A DNA stretch of 64,000 nucleotides from Deinandra increscens subsp. villosa (Eukaryota > Streptophyta > Magnoliopsida > Asterales > Asteraceae), in contig JBCNJP010000009.1 of assembly GCA_039602395.1 (NCBI GenBank), positions 3,198,051 through 3,262,050 of the forward strand, read 5' to 3'. Position 1 is the first letter of the stretch. Each line of letters opens with the position of its first letter. Position numbers and translations under genes: made by a program. Of the stretch, positions 20,851 to 30,874 are shown piece by piece. Below the pieces are notes generated by a model that worked only from the letters and a program-made list of their open reading frames with translations, made no database searches and was not told the origin of the DNA.

Positions 20851-21744
20851 TACAATTTTCATGAATAGAATTGCTCCACGTAAACCGCTGAGTATTAATT
20901 TTGAATGATGAATCATAGAAACAATTTGACAGATAATATAGACGTGAAGTAAGGAGCAAGTCAATTTAATAGGGTAGAATATTTAATGAGTAGGTATTAT
21001 ACTCGTATTCTTAAACCCGTAAAATAATATAATATTTTATGAACGGTTTATAAAAATTCCCGAACACTTAAAATATTACGGGGGTCCAATAAATATAATT
21101 GTTATATTTATTCTTCGGTTAAAAACGTCAACCGGTGAACATTCAGTTATTATGCGGTAGAAAACGCGTCTAATTTGTGTTGCGATCTCGGCCGTTTCAC
21201 AGACCGAATACGTCTTCTCGACTGAAATTCTTTATAGATATTATAATAAGTATTTATACTTTGCCGAGGCGTTATAATCATCTCGAACGGCTAACCGAAT
21301 TGATTTCGGTTATTATCGCGTAACAGCAACGCTTACCGATTCCACTGTTTTTCTTGCCGAACACCGCAATTATATTTTATATCGATTACAAATCAAGTAT
21401 TTAGCAATACCTATTGTTCTACTTTCGCCTCGGTGTTATTTTAGTGACGTTTGTGCTTAATTACGGTTTATTACAAACCGGGCCCCAATCACTATTTTGC
21501 ATTTTCCCGCTTTGTCATAACTCGGATTTGAGATCCGTCTGCGCCCATAATCTTTATTTTCCGTTATCTATCATATTCTATAAATTTGTCTCTTGACGTT
21601 TCCTCGAATGTCGTGTCGAATATTCGTACGCGAATCGTGGTGTTTCTCTATTCTACATATATATATTATATCACATGCATTTCAGCTATTTAACAAATAT
21701 AGCACACGTATATAATTTAAGTCATAAAATTTTGGGGTGTTACA

Positions 21745-21915
21745 CTTTTAGAGGGAGAAATAGTATGTTGGAATGGAGTCGAGTACGACCTTAATAAGAA
21801 CCAGTCGTCCCCCCATGGAAAGCTTCTTCGCCTTCCAAACAGAGAGTCTTTGTTTGAATGTGTCAATGACCTTGGACCAGTTTTTAGCTAAATTCATGTC
21901 TCTTTGCTTGATTTT
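21745..21915 (-). pseudogene. LINE (L1-type) reverse-transcriptase fragment
   Basis: The minus strand reads a typical plant LINE RT C-terminal stretch: NWSKVIDTFKQRLSVWKAKK then LSMGGRLVLIKVVLDSIPTY. It matches the 'W..V...F..RLS.WKAK.LS.GGRL.LIK.VL.S.P.YY.SL' pattern of the family. The outer element's LTR interrupts it right after YYFSL, so the rest should lie left of the window. Right of about 21915 similarity ends. It shows the outer element inserted into an older LINE. Confidence 0.8.
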
Positions 21916-22654
21916 TCATTTTAATAAAGCAATAAAGTGGTGTACACATGTTCATTTTCTAGGCCCTCCACATCATCATCCACATAACATTCCACTTGTC
22001 AACCCTACAATGAATATTAAAGAATTATTAATACATCCCAAAAATACAATTCAATATTATATTTAATACAAAATCTTTTCAAATGTACAACTCAAATTAC
22101 ATTTTTTATAAAATTAAATACTTTATTTCATGTTAACAAATTAATATTTATACAAAATCATTAAAATAATTATCCTTCATATGAACAATAATCGTTGTAA
22201 ACAATTTACTTTTTGAATATTGTTATGTTGCTTAATTTTATTTTGATTGGGTTTTCTTGATCTCTTTATAATGTTACTTTTGCTTTTTACATTTATATAC
22301 ATATTTATTATTCCGTTTGATATGAATTATGATTAATATTTTAATTATCTAAGAAAGTTGTCACTGTTAAAGTTTATAATGTTGTGTGTTAGTTTATTCT
22401 ATTTAAAAATATTTTCTATTATTAACTATAGGAATAGTTATTCTGACGGTCAACAAATCCTTAATTTTAATTATAAGATAACTATTTGATATGCTTTAAC
22501 AATTAAAATGACCTTGTAGGTGGTCCTGTTGATTTATAAAGCCAGATTTGAAATATGACAACATTGGTCAGTAAAATTGCGACTATCTAACCGAAACTAC
22601 AACATCAAAAATAAAATATTAGATCGGTTAAACATGACTACTCTAATTACTGGA
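21916..22654. other. AT-rich spacer, nothing recognised
   Basis: About 740 bases of AT-rich sequence with no long frame, repeat pair or transposon terminus that I can see. Confidence 0.6.
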
Positions 22655-22680
22655 TCTATAACTTGATAAATAAAACTCAT
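22655..22680 (+). mobile_element. Possible Helitron 5' terminus
   Basis: TCTATAACTTG preceded by A fits the A|TC start of plant Helitrons (often TCTATA). Tat-B begins 26 bases later, and a Helitron-like 3' end lies at 32215-32246. Weak by itself; it rests on the pairing. Confidence 0.3.
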
Positions 22681-23515
22681 TGTTTTGGTCAAAAACTGCC
22701 TAAGCAATTAGTTGATCAAACTTTGTAAGTGAGGTAGAGTGTTTGATGTAAATAAAGATAGAAATGTAAATTTGGAGATTGACACGAGGATGTAACGAGG
22801 GAAAATCCAGGAATCCTTGAGTATCCTCAAGGAGCCTAGCAAAAAACCTCGGGGGCCGGTTCAAAGTACCTGCCTCCTAAAACTTTTATATGATGAAAGT
22901 ATTTGGTACAAGTGAAATGAGCTCGTATTCTAAGTGTTACAGAGAGTTTTGATAGCGAGTATCGTGTGTTGTGTGTGTTTTTTCAATGAATGACCTAGAG
23001 CTCGTTTAAATAGTCAAAAATGCATTAACTAACTAGGCTTAAAACTAGGGATTGAGTCTTCAAGTCTTTGTGAACGTTGGAGTCAGTTACAACACGTCCC
23101 ATAAAGCCTTGACCGAGTCTTTAGCCATCATTTACACGTCCCTTAATACCTGCAATCAATTAAGACACGTGGACAATTGTAACGGTTAGTCGATAACTGT
23201 AGTTCAGGATCCTTTGAGCTTCTGGCGAGCATCCTGAAATAATATAACCAACTGTCCTATATTTTAGGGATTCTCCCAACTAAGCCAATATGAACGTTGT
23301 GGACCACTTAGTCCACGTTCTATATCATTTGTCCGAGTCTTTAGGCTTGCCTACATGTTTCTTTGACCCTACAATTAATAAGACACATGGGAAAAACAAA
23401 CGGGTTAGTTGATAACTGTAATTCAGGATGCTCGAACCTGCCAGGATCCTGAACTTGCATAAGGATACCAAATCATTTGAGCTGCTGCCAGGATCCCGGA
23501 TTATCAGCCCTAACA
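22681..23515 (-). repeat. Tat-B 3' LTR
   Basis: 835 bp, TGTTTTGG...CCCTAACA. The first ~300 bases resemble the Tat-A LTR, but the rest is unrelated and longer. It is rich in CAGGATCC motifs (for example near 23210 and 23440). Confidence 0.95.
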
Positions 23516-24788
23516 ATTGCCCCTGAATTTTAACAGTTGTCGACCAAGAAGACGGCTGTAAAAATTCAAACTCAACGTCATCTCTTGAAATAATTACGAA
23601 GGTGACTCGTTAGCTCCTGATTTGATAGCAACACAACTTCTCATGTGATTTCCCCATAAATAACTCCAAGTTGCTGTCTTCCCCATACATCAGTCGGAAC
23701 CCTGTCGATTGCTCTTTTTGTATTTCCTGCATATATATGACTTAGTAATATTTTGATCATCATGGTGTGTTATGTATATTTTTGGTTATTTTGAAAAATG
23801 TTTGAATGAGGATCCTACAGAATGCTTAGTTTAAAAATTCCAAAGCCCATAAAACTTTATCAATATTAACAAACCATGATGTTAGCCAATACTTGGTTAG
23901 TAATAAAAATATGCAATATGCGCAGTACCAATGTCACCTGTTCAAAAGTAATTCAACTGTCGAGATAACCGGGATCTATGAGGATCCTTAGGAATCCTTA
24001 AGATATACTTGATGAAATTCCGATGAATCTGAGAATAAGTCTTGAGCATTTAGGAACAAGTCAAACAGGGGTCAAGCCCAACCTGTCTTCTGAGGTACAA
24101 AATGTTTTATAAGTCTTGGGTCTAAGCCAACTGGGGTCAAGCCCAAAAACTTGAGAGACACGAAAGTGCCTAAACCTTAGTTAATGTGAGAACATTTAAA
24201 AACCTTTGTTAAACTGAGGACAAGCTCAAAAACACTTGGGACTAAGCCAACTGGGGTCAAGCCCAAAAACTTGAGAGACACGAATGTGCCTAAACCTTAG
24301 TTGACATGAAAATGTCAAAAACCTTAGAATCTTTTCGAGATGACACGTCTGCCACCCATTTTGAAGTGCACTCCATGGCCAACAGTGATGAAATTATCAG
24401 CCACCCTAGGATGAACTGGTCGCACCACCTCGAACCATAGGCCACCATCGTGCGCTCCTGGCGAGGGTCTTGCGCTGCTGGCGATTCCCATTAGTGAACG
24501 AGAAGGTGAAAACCTCCTAAAGCTTTGATTGCATTCAGAATGCATTTGACTTAGAAGAGGTGATCAGCCTCTAACTTATGACAGGATGCTCCGAATAGCT
24601 GCAAAACACTTCAAGGCTTGGTGAGGGGTGGGTGTTAGTTTGGCTAACACCCCTCCGATGCTTAAGTCAGTAATTACTTCACAAAAATAATAATAATATG
24701 AAATTAAAATAATGGTTAAAGTCATACCTGAGGTCTTTGAAGTTTAGACAAGAATTCTTTTGATATGCTCAGAGGATCTAGAGAGCGC
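23516..24788 (-). other. Tat-B 3' region: polypurine tract, deleted antisense locus, tandem repeat
   Basis: Starts with the polypurine tract (minus AAATTCAGGGGCAAT). A plus-strand CATAAATAA TATA remnant near 23675 is followed by a few dozen bases of leader that end near 23720. The sequence then resumes at GCATATATATGACTTAG, matching Tat-A at about 8462. The roughly 2 kb holding the antisense gene is absent. A 120-bp tandem repeat (24115-24330) and the conserved block (24338-24510) follow. Confidence 0.85.
24115..24330. repeat. 120-bp tandem repeat in Tat-B
   Basis: Units at 24115 and 24235 beginning CTTGGG(T/A)CTAAGCC, homologous to the Tat-A array at 8887-9095. Confidence 0.85.
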
Positions 24789-27700
24789 TTACATAAAATA
24801 TAACTTCAAATGAATTGCATTCCAAGCTCTTGGGAGCAACTCACCTTCCATAGTAACTAGCATGTACGCTCCCTTTCCAGCTTCTGAATCTATTAGGTAA
24901 GGACCTTCCCATTTAGGTGCGAGTTTCCCATGTGCTGGATTGGTTGTATTTTGAAAAGCTTTTCTGAGTACCAGATCTCCTACTTGAAATCTTCTGATCC
25001 TGAGATTCCTGTTGTAAGACTTGGCTATCCTTTGCTGGTATGCTGCCATCCGGAATTTTGCGAGGTCTCTGACTTCATCTATCGTTTCAAGATCTTCAAG
25101 GAGCTCTTGCTTATTGGCTTCAAAATCCCGGCAGCTTGTTCTGGCAGTTGGCATCACCATTTCAGTGGGTATTACAGCTTCTGAGCCAAACACTAAGGAA
25201 AATGGTGTTCGACCAGTAGCATTTTTGGAGGTCGTTCTGTCGGCCCACAATACGAAAGGTAGTTCTTCAGCCCATTTCCCTTTTTTATCTCCTAGCTTCT
25301 TCTTAAGGTTATTGATGATAATCTTATTGCTCGATTCTGCCTGGCCATTAGCTTGTGGATGTATGGGAGTTGAAGTTACCATCTTGATGCCCCATGCCTC
25401 ACAAAAACTAGTTGTTCTTTTGCCAATAAACTGAGATCCATTGTCACACACTATTTCCGATGGGATTCCAAACCTTGTCAAGATATTCCTTTTGATGAAA
25501 GAAATCACTTCCTTTTCTCGAACTTGGACAAAGGCTTCGGCTTCGATCCACTTAGAAAAGTAGTCCGTCATGGCTAGCATGAAGACTTTTCCTCCAGGTG
25601 CTACAGGCAGCTTACCAACTATATCCATGCCCCATTTCATGAACGGCCACGGAGACGATATTGAATGAAGCGGCTCAGCAGGCTGATGGAGGATATTGCC
25701 GTGCCGCTGGCATGCATCACACTTCTGAACAAAGGCCATTGCATCCTTTTTCATAGTAGGCCAGTAGTATCCTGTCCTCAATACCTTGGAAAAGAGTGAT
25801 CTGCCCCCAGTGTGATTGCCACAATCACCTTCATGAATATCCTGAAGTACCGCATGTGCTTCAGGCTGCTCGAGGCATCTCAAGTATGGTCCTGCAAGAG
25901 ATTTCTTGTATAAGATACCATTTATTATTGAATATGGAATTACCTTTGTTCGGAAGAGTCTGGAGTTCTCGTTTTTTGGGATTTCTCCTTCTTGGATAAA
26001 TCTCCTGATAGGGTAAGTCCAGGATTCTTGAGGATCCTGGGAGTCTGTCATTTCTTGATCTTTATCTGTTGTAACATCATTAACTTCTTGTTCTTCAATT
26101 GCTGGTGTCAGGATGTGAGTTATGGGAATCTTGACACCTTCTGGGATCCTTAAAGATGATGCTAAATTTGCCAAAGCATCAGCTTCTACGTTTTCTTCTC
26201 TGGGTACCTGTGATATGCTGCAATTTTCAAAAGATAATGCTAATTGTTTTACAAGGTCCAGATATTTGGTTAGCCTTTCGCCTTTCACTGCATAGGATCC
26301 ATTAAATTGGTTAGTTAATAACAAGGAGTCAATAAAAACTTGAATGTGTTGGATATCCATATCTTTAGCGAGTTGTAATCCTGCAATTAAAGCTTCGTAT
26401 TCAGCTTCATTGTTGGTGGCTTTGAATTCACAATGGATAGATAGAGGGATAATGTCCCCCTGTGGCGATTTCAGTAGCACACCAAGTCCTGTTCCTCTAA
26501 CGTTAGATGCTCCATCTGTATATAGTATCCAGCTGCCTGAAGCTTCTTCGAGCTGCTTGACCTCAAGTTCAACTTCTGGCAGTATGTCGCTGCTGAAATC
26601 AGCCACAAAATCTGCAAGGGCTTGTGACTTGATTGCTGTTCTTGGCTCATATATGAAATCATAAGCACTTAATTTAACTGCCCATTTCGCCATTCTACCT
26701 GACATTTCTGGTTTTCTCAAGACACACTTAACAGGATAGTTAGTTTTCACGTAAATAACATGGGTTTCAAAGTAATGTCTTAATTTTTGTGAAGCCATGA
26801 CAAGAGCTAAAATCAATTTTTCCAAATAAGAATACCTGGTTTCAGCATCTAATAGTGTTTTGCTTACATAATATACCGGATGTTGTTGTCCCTCATGATC
26901 TTTCACAAGCACAGCACTTACTGAGCTGCCTGAGACTGCTAAATAGAGGGATAGTGGTTCGCCCTTGACTGGTTGCATTAGAAGTGGAGCGGATGATAAA
27001 TATTCTTTCAAGGAGCTCAGAGCTGCTTCGTGTTTCTCACCCCATTCGAACTTTTTATTCTTCTTCAATATGTCATAGAATTCTTTGCTCTTTTCAGACG
27101 ATCTCGATATGAACCTGTTGAGCGCTGCCACTCTGCCAGTTAGTCTCTGAACTTCTTTGACATTTGTTGGAGACTTCAAGTTTATGATTGCTTGTATTTG
27201 CTCAGGGCTGGCCTCAATTCCCCTTTCAGTAACCATAAAGCCTAAAAACTTGCCGGCTCTTACTCCGAAATGGCACTTGGAAGGATTCAATTTCATGTTG
27301 AATTGGTCCAGGATATCAAAAGCAGCTTCAAGATCTCTAGGGTGGTCCTTCGCTTTTTTCGATTTCACCACCATATCATCGATGTATACTTCCATGGTGT
27401 CCCCCAGCTTGTCTTTAAACATCATGTTGACTAACCTTTGGTATGTGGCACCTGCATTTCGTAAACCAAAAGGCATTGCAATATAACAATAAATACCTGT
27501 AGGGGTCATGAAGGCTGTGTCTTCCTGATCTGATGGTTCCATTTGAATTTGTTGAAAGCCCGAAGATGCGTCCATAAAAGTTAGCATCTCATGCCCAGCA
27601 GTTGCGTCCACCATAGAATCAATATGCGGTAGAGGGAATGGGTCTTTAGGGCAGGCCTTGTTTAGGTCTGTGTAATCTACACATACCCTCCACTTACCAT

Positions 27701-28061
27701 TCTTCTTTTGGACTACCACCACATTAGCCAACCAGCGAGGATACTTAACTTCTCTGATCATTTTTGATTTGAGCAGCCTGTCAACTTCCTCTTGGATTAT
27801 GATGTTTCTCTCAGGAGCGAACTTTCTTCTCTTCTGATGTATTGGCCTGAAAGATTCATCTATACCAAGTTTATGAGTAATAATATCTTTGGATATACCT
27901 GTCATGTCTTCATGTTTCCATGCAAATGTTGTGGCTCTGGACTTCAAGAGGCTCACGAGCTGCTCCTCAGTATCCTCAGGAATATTTGTTCCTACCAGCA
28001 CTTTGATTTCAGGATCTTCAGGATTGAGTTGAACTTCTTTGGTCTCCAATTCCTTCGTCAT
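24789..28061 (-). CDS. pol: Tat-B pol polyprotein: RT, degenerate RNase H, archaeal-type RNase H, integrase (1090 aa)
   Basis: Copies the element's RNA into DNA and integrates it. RT spans about residues 75-280, with FMDASSGFQQ near 162 and catalytic YIDD at about 226-229. The first RNase H-like domain (about 370-490) has lost its catalytic acids (LYLAVSGSSVSAVLV). A second, archaeal-type RNase H (about 508-635) keeps TDGAS, NEAEYEAL, FIDS and EADAL. Integrase follows with an HHCC finger (H743, H750, C781, C784 approx.), DDE acids near 813, 873 and 909, and a C-terminal end without a chromodomain. It is uninterrupted. It shares gag-pro's frame and begins ten codons after the leaky UAG; reinitiation at its ATG is the alternative to read-through. 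Confidence 0.96.
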   Translation of the reverse strand: MTKELETKEVQLNPEDPEIKVLVGTNIPEDTEEQLVSLLKSRATTFAWKHEDMTGISKDIITHKLGIDESFRPIHQKRRKFAPERNIIIQEEVDRLLKSKMIREVKYPRWLANVVVVQKKNGKWRVCVDYTDLNKACPKDPFPLPHIDSMVDATAGHEMLTFMDASSGFQQIQMEPSDQEDTAFMTPTGIYCYIAMPFGLRNAGATYQRLVNMMFKDKLGDTMEVYIDDMVVKSKKAKDHPRDLEAAFDILDQFNMKLNPSKCHFGVRAGKFLGFMVTERGIEASPEQIQAIINLKSPTNVKEVQRLTGRVAALNRFISRSSEKSKEFYDILKKNKKFEWGEKHEAALSSLKEYLSSAPLLMQPVKGEPLSLYLAVSGSSVSAVLVKDHEGQQHPVYYVSKTLLDAETRYSYLEKLILALVMASQKLRHYFETHVIYVKTNYPVKCVLRKPEMSGRMAKWAVKLSAYDFIYEPRTAIKSQALADFVADFSSDILPEVELEVKQLEEASGSWILYTDGASNVRGTGLGVLLKSPQGDIIPLSIHCEFKATNNEAEYEALIAGLQLAKDMDIQHIQVFIDSLLLTNQFNGSYAVKGERLTKYLDLVKQLALSFENCSISQVPREENVEADALANLASSLRIPEGVKIPITHILTPAIEEQEVNDVTTDKDQEMTDSQDPQESWTYPIRRFIQEGEIPKNENSRLFRTKVIPYSIINGILYKKSLAGPYLRCLEQPEAHAVLQDIHEGDCGNHTGGRSLFSKVLRTGYYWPTMKKDAMAFVQKCDACQRHGNILHQPAEPLHSISSPWPFMKWGMDIVGKLPVAPGGKVFMLAMTDYFSKWIEAEAFVQVREKEVISFIKRNILTRFGIPSEIVCDNGSQFIGKRTTSFCEAWGIKMVTSTPIHPQANGQAESSNKIIINNLKKKLGDKKGKWAEELPFVLWADRTTSKNATGRTPFSLVFGSEAVIPTEMVMPTARTSCRDFEANKQELLEDLETIDEVRDLAKFRMAAYQQRIAKSYNRNLRIRRFQVGDLVLRKAFQNTTNPAHGKLAPKWEGPYLIDSEAGKGAYMLVTMEGELLPRAWNAIHLKLYFM

Positions 28062-28085
28062 CTGAATTCTTCGTGCTGGTTTCTT

Positions 28086-28094
28086 TAATTGCTA
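28086..28094 (-). promoter_or_regulatory. Read-through motif UAG CAA UUA between gag-pro and pol
   Basis: The gag-pro stop (28092-28094) is followed by CAA TTA and eight further open codons to the pol ATG in the same phase. It matches the UAG-CAR-YYA leaky-stop consensus known from tobacco mosaic virus and from the env-like frame of the SIRE1 retrotransposon. Confidence 0.75.
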
Positions 28095-30800
28095 TGCTGG
28101 CTTTGACTTGATAGTGTTCTTCATAGCAGAAGTGTAGCAGTCTTTGGCTTCTTGTTGATCACTTAGTATTCTTACAACTCCCCAAGGTGTGGGAAGCTTC
28201 ACACATTGATGATAGGTAGATGGAACTGCTTTCATGTCATGGATCCATGGCCTTCCCAAGATTACGTTGCAACAAGGAAGGGAGTCAATAACGCAGAATT
28301 TCTGCATGGAGTTGACCCCTTCAATGTAAACAGGAAGTCTGATGTCTCCAACCGTATGCTTGGTTTCTCCGCTAAATCCTACTAACACTGAGGATCTTGG
28401 AATTATCTCTTCTTCGGGAATGCTCATCTTCTTAAGCACGTCCAATTGGATAATGTTGACCGAACTGCCATTGTCTATCAGGATCCTGCGAACATAATGG
28501 TTAGCAATACACAATGTAATTACCAGACTGTCATGATGAGGGTCCTGGATGTCTTGCTTATCAGTTTCGTCAAAAGAAATGACTTTGTCTTCAGTCAATA
28601 TTGCATTCTTCTTTGGTCGACTGCCTTGATCCATTTTAGCCTCCTTGGCATGTCTTTTTGCTGATGAGAAAGAGGCTCCACATATGTCAGATCCTCCGGA
28701 GATGAAGTTGATCACTTTGGCATCTGCTGGTGGTGATTGCGCTCTTTTGGGCAGCTCAGCAGCTTCTTGAGTTTTACTCTTCTTTCTGCCGAACAATTCC
28801 TTGAGATGCCCCTTGCTGAGCAGGTAACTGATTTCTTTCCGAAGTGCTATGCAATCATCTGTTAAGTGCCCAAAGTCTTCGTGGTAGGCACACCATTTAG
28901 ACTTATCTTTCCATGATCCTTGTTTATCCGATTTTCTTGGCCACCTGGCTTTATCACCTAGATCCTGCAAGGCACATAACAAACCACTTGTGTCAACCGA
29001 AAAACAGTAATCAGATACCTTTGGGAAGTCTTCCTCGTCGTCATCATCTTCAACTGCATTAACCCTGGGATTATCATTCCTGTAATAGGGTTTGGTTCGT
29101 TGTTGCTTTCCGGGAGAATCTGTTCTCCTGCCTAATGATTCATCGCCTCTTTTCTGGACCTTCTTGTCATCTTCTAATCTGATGAATCTCAATGCCCTTG
29201 TTCTGACTTCATCAAGGTTCCTGCAAGGAGTCATAACCAAATCATCATAAAATCGGGAATCCCCTCTAATCCCCATTTTGAAGGCTTCTACAGCAGCAGC
29301 CATATCCAGGTTAGGGATATCCAGTGCTTCTCGACCGAATCTGGCCACATAATCCCTTAGGGATTCATTGGATTTCTGAACTATCCTGTACAAGTCACCC
29401 GTGAGCTTCTCAAAGCTCCTGCTGCAAGAAAACTGGTTATTAAATAAGTTAACCAAATGAGGAAAGGATGTAATAGTATTAGGAGGGATACTGAGTAGCC
29501 ATTTCAAGGCTGGTCCTGTTAGTGTTGAGCCGAATCCCTTGCATAAGCAAGCTTCTTTGATGTCTACAGGAATGGGGTTGATCTCCATCCGTTCCCTATA
29601 TTGTGCCACGTGTTCCTCAGGATCTGTGGTCCCGTCGTAGAGTTTCATGTTGGGAGTTTGAAATCTTTTTGGTATCTCCACGTCACAAATGGGCCATGCA
29701 AATCTAGAAACTCTGTGGCTGCCTGCTGGCACTTCAGGAATTGGACGAATAACACCAGGAACACTTGAGATCATATCCTTTAACCTCTGAAGTTCCCTAG
29801 CAATAGTCGGGTTGATACCTGCATCCTGCACAGTTCCTTGGTTAGGGTGTACATAGAAATTATCGAAGTTGTTACCGGCCCTGGAAGTTTGGAGATGGAT
29901 CTGGGGTCCATATTCAGCATCCCTAAGGATGGTCGGCTCAGTCGTGGTTCCCATTTGCATGGGGATAAAGTCTCCTTCATGCATCTCCTGAGATGAACCT
30001 GGGAATATGCCTGCAGAGACAGTAGGGTTAGAAAATAAGGATCCTTGAGGATCCTGAGCTGCTCGGAAGCGGCTCCGGTATGGTTGGAATGGCTGAGATG
30101 AAGATCCCTGTAGCATCTGTGGAGTAGGCATTGCTGACTGCTGACTCCAGGGCTCATGTAGGTTTGTTGCCGCGAATTGTTGTGGTCGAGATGCGGATTG
30201 ATGCATTGAGACTGCTGGCACCCGATGGTTTAAAAACCCGGCTGGTTGCTGACTTGAGCATCTCGGCGGCTGCTGACTTCCATATTCGCTGTAGTAAGAT
30301 TCTGGGGGTTGCTCAGAGTAGAATCCAGAGTATTCCAGATCCATCGTCCTGGAAGTCTTCTGATGCTGAGTACCTGAGGATCCTGCAGTGGTAACTGTTG
30401 CAATACCTGACTTTTGAACAGTAGAGGGATTTACTTTCTGTTTCGGCTGCTCCGATATTTCCGGAGAGTTAAACCCGAATGATTTTGGGATCAAAGGGCT
30501 GATTTCCTCTACTGGTTTCTTCGATTTCTTCAATCCCATGATCTCCTTCATCATTCTCTCGTTGGTTTTGGTTTGTTCATCCGCATGGGCCTTCATTTGC
30601 CTGATCAAAACATAGAGATCGTTATTAGAAATAGTAGAGTCAGTGGACGTACCTTGAGATCCAGTAAAAGTGGGGTATTCCACTCCTTTAGCATTAGTAT
30701 CAGCCACTTTCTTCATCATTGGGGGGAGACCAGCGTTGACAGTGGGCTTAGAGGATGAAACAGATTTTGAGGTGAATTTTGGTTGAGTCGACATTTTCAA
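28092..30800 (-). CDS. gag-pro: Tat-B gag-pro polyprotein (902 aa)
   Basis: Same architecture as the Tat-A protein: Ser/Gln-rich N-terminus, Gag core at about 370-545, acidic patch near 585, zinc knuckle CX2HX4HX4C at about 637-650, and protease IDNGSS near 775-780 with ILGRPWIH near 847-854. The start ATG lies at the first methionines after the primer binding site leader (MKM). From about residue 453 to the stop the DNA looks identical to Tat-A, whereas the first half differs at many positions. It ends with KSKPA and the leaky UAG. Confidence 0.96.
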   Translation of the reverse strand: MKMSTQPKFTSKSVSSSKPTVNAGLPPMMKKVADTNAKGVEYPTFTGSQGTSTDSTISNNDLYVLIRQMKAHADEQTKTNERMMKEIMGLKKSKKPVEEISPLIPKSFGFNSPEISEQPKQKVNPSTVQKSGIATVTTAGSSGTQHQKTSRTMDLEYSGFYSEQPPESYYSEYGSQQPPRCSSQQPAGFLNHRVPAVSMHQSASRPQQFAATNLHEPWSQQSAMPTPQMLQGSSSQPFQPYRSRFRAAQDPQGSLFSNPTVSAGIFPGSSQEMHEGDFIPMQMGTTTEPTILRDAEYGPQIHLQTSRAGNNFDNFYVHPNQGTVQDAGINPTIARELQRLKDMISSVPGVIRPIPEVPAGSHRVSRFAWPICDVEIPKRFQTPNMKLYDGTTDPEEHVAQYRERMEINPIPVDIKEACLCKGFGSTLTGPALKWLLSIPPNTITSFPHLVNLFNNQFSCSRSFEKLTGDLYRIVQKSNESLRDYVARFGREALDIPNLDMAAAVEAFKMGIRGDSRFYDDLVMTPCRNLDEVRTRALRFIRLEDDKKVQKRGDESLGRRTDSPGKQQRTKPYYRNDNPRVNAVEDDDDEEDFPKVSDYCFSVDTSGLLCALQDLGDKARWPRKSDKQGSWKDKSKWCAYHEDFGHLTDDCIALRKEISYLLSKGHLKELFGRKKSKTQEAAELPKRAQSPPADAKVINFISGGSDICGASFSSAKRHAKEAKMDQGSRPKKNAILTEDKVISFDETDKQDIQDPHHDSLVITLCIANHYVRRILIDNGSSVNIIQLDVLKKMSIPEEEIIPRSSVLVGFSGETKHTVGDIRLPVYIEGVNSMQKFCVIDSLPCCNVILGRPWIHDMKAVPSTYHQCVKLPTPWGVVRILSDQQEAKDCYTSAMKNTIKSKPA

Positions 30801-30853
30801 GAATCGGTAATGGGAAGAAGATCAAGGCTCTTAATCGAATTCAAACACCGTTT

Positions 30854-30871
30854 GCCCCACGGTGGGCGCCA
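30854..30871 (-). other. Tat-B primer binding site
   Basis: TGGCGCCCACCGTGGGGC on the minus strand, three bases from the LTR; identical to Tat-A. Confidence 0.85.
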
Positions 30872-30874
30872 AAT

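Larger units (their letters stand above)
1..21744 (-). mobile_element. Outer Ty3/gypsy-type element with ~4-kb LTRs, non-autonomous (LARD/TR-GAG-like)
   Basis: Positions 1-2599 repeat 19142-21744 almost base for base (about a dozen substitutions plus a longer AT tract by eye). The repeat ends in ...GGTGTTACA, and the right copy begins TGTGACGCC at 17687, giving an LTR of about 4058 bp with TG...CA ends. A primer binding site matching initiator-Met tRNA lies at 17671-17683 and a purine tract at 2602-2613, so the element reads on the minus strand with its 5' LTR on the right. Without the nested Tat element the internal part is only about 3.6 kb. It shows a gag-like zinc-knuckle remnant and no protease, RT or integrase, so it would depend on proteins from a relative. 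Its left LTR starts about 1.45 kb outside the window. It is inserted in a LINE. Confidence 0.85.
17687..21744 (-). repeat. Outer element 5' LTR (~4.06 kb)
   Basis: Runs from TGTGACGCCC to GGTGTTACA, so it has TG...CA ends in both orientations. The left edge could be two bases in (TGACGCC), because the matching edge of the other LTR is outside the window. It holds a 54-bp tandem repeat (18078-18236), an AT tract (19674-19707), a GC-rich block (about 20095-20715) and a TATA box at 20839-20850 (minus). Small frames such as 19058-19267 are not supported as genes. Confidence 0.88.
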
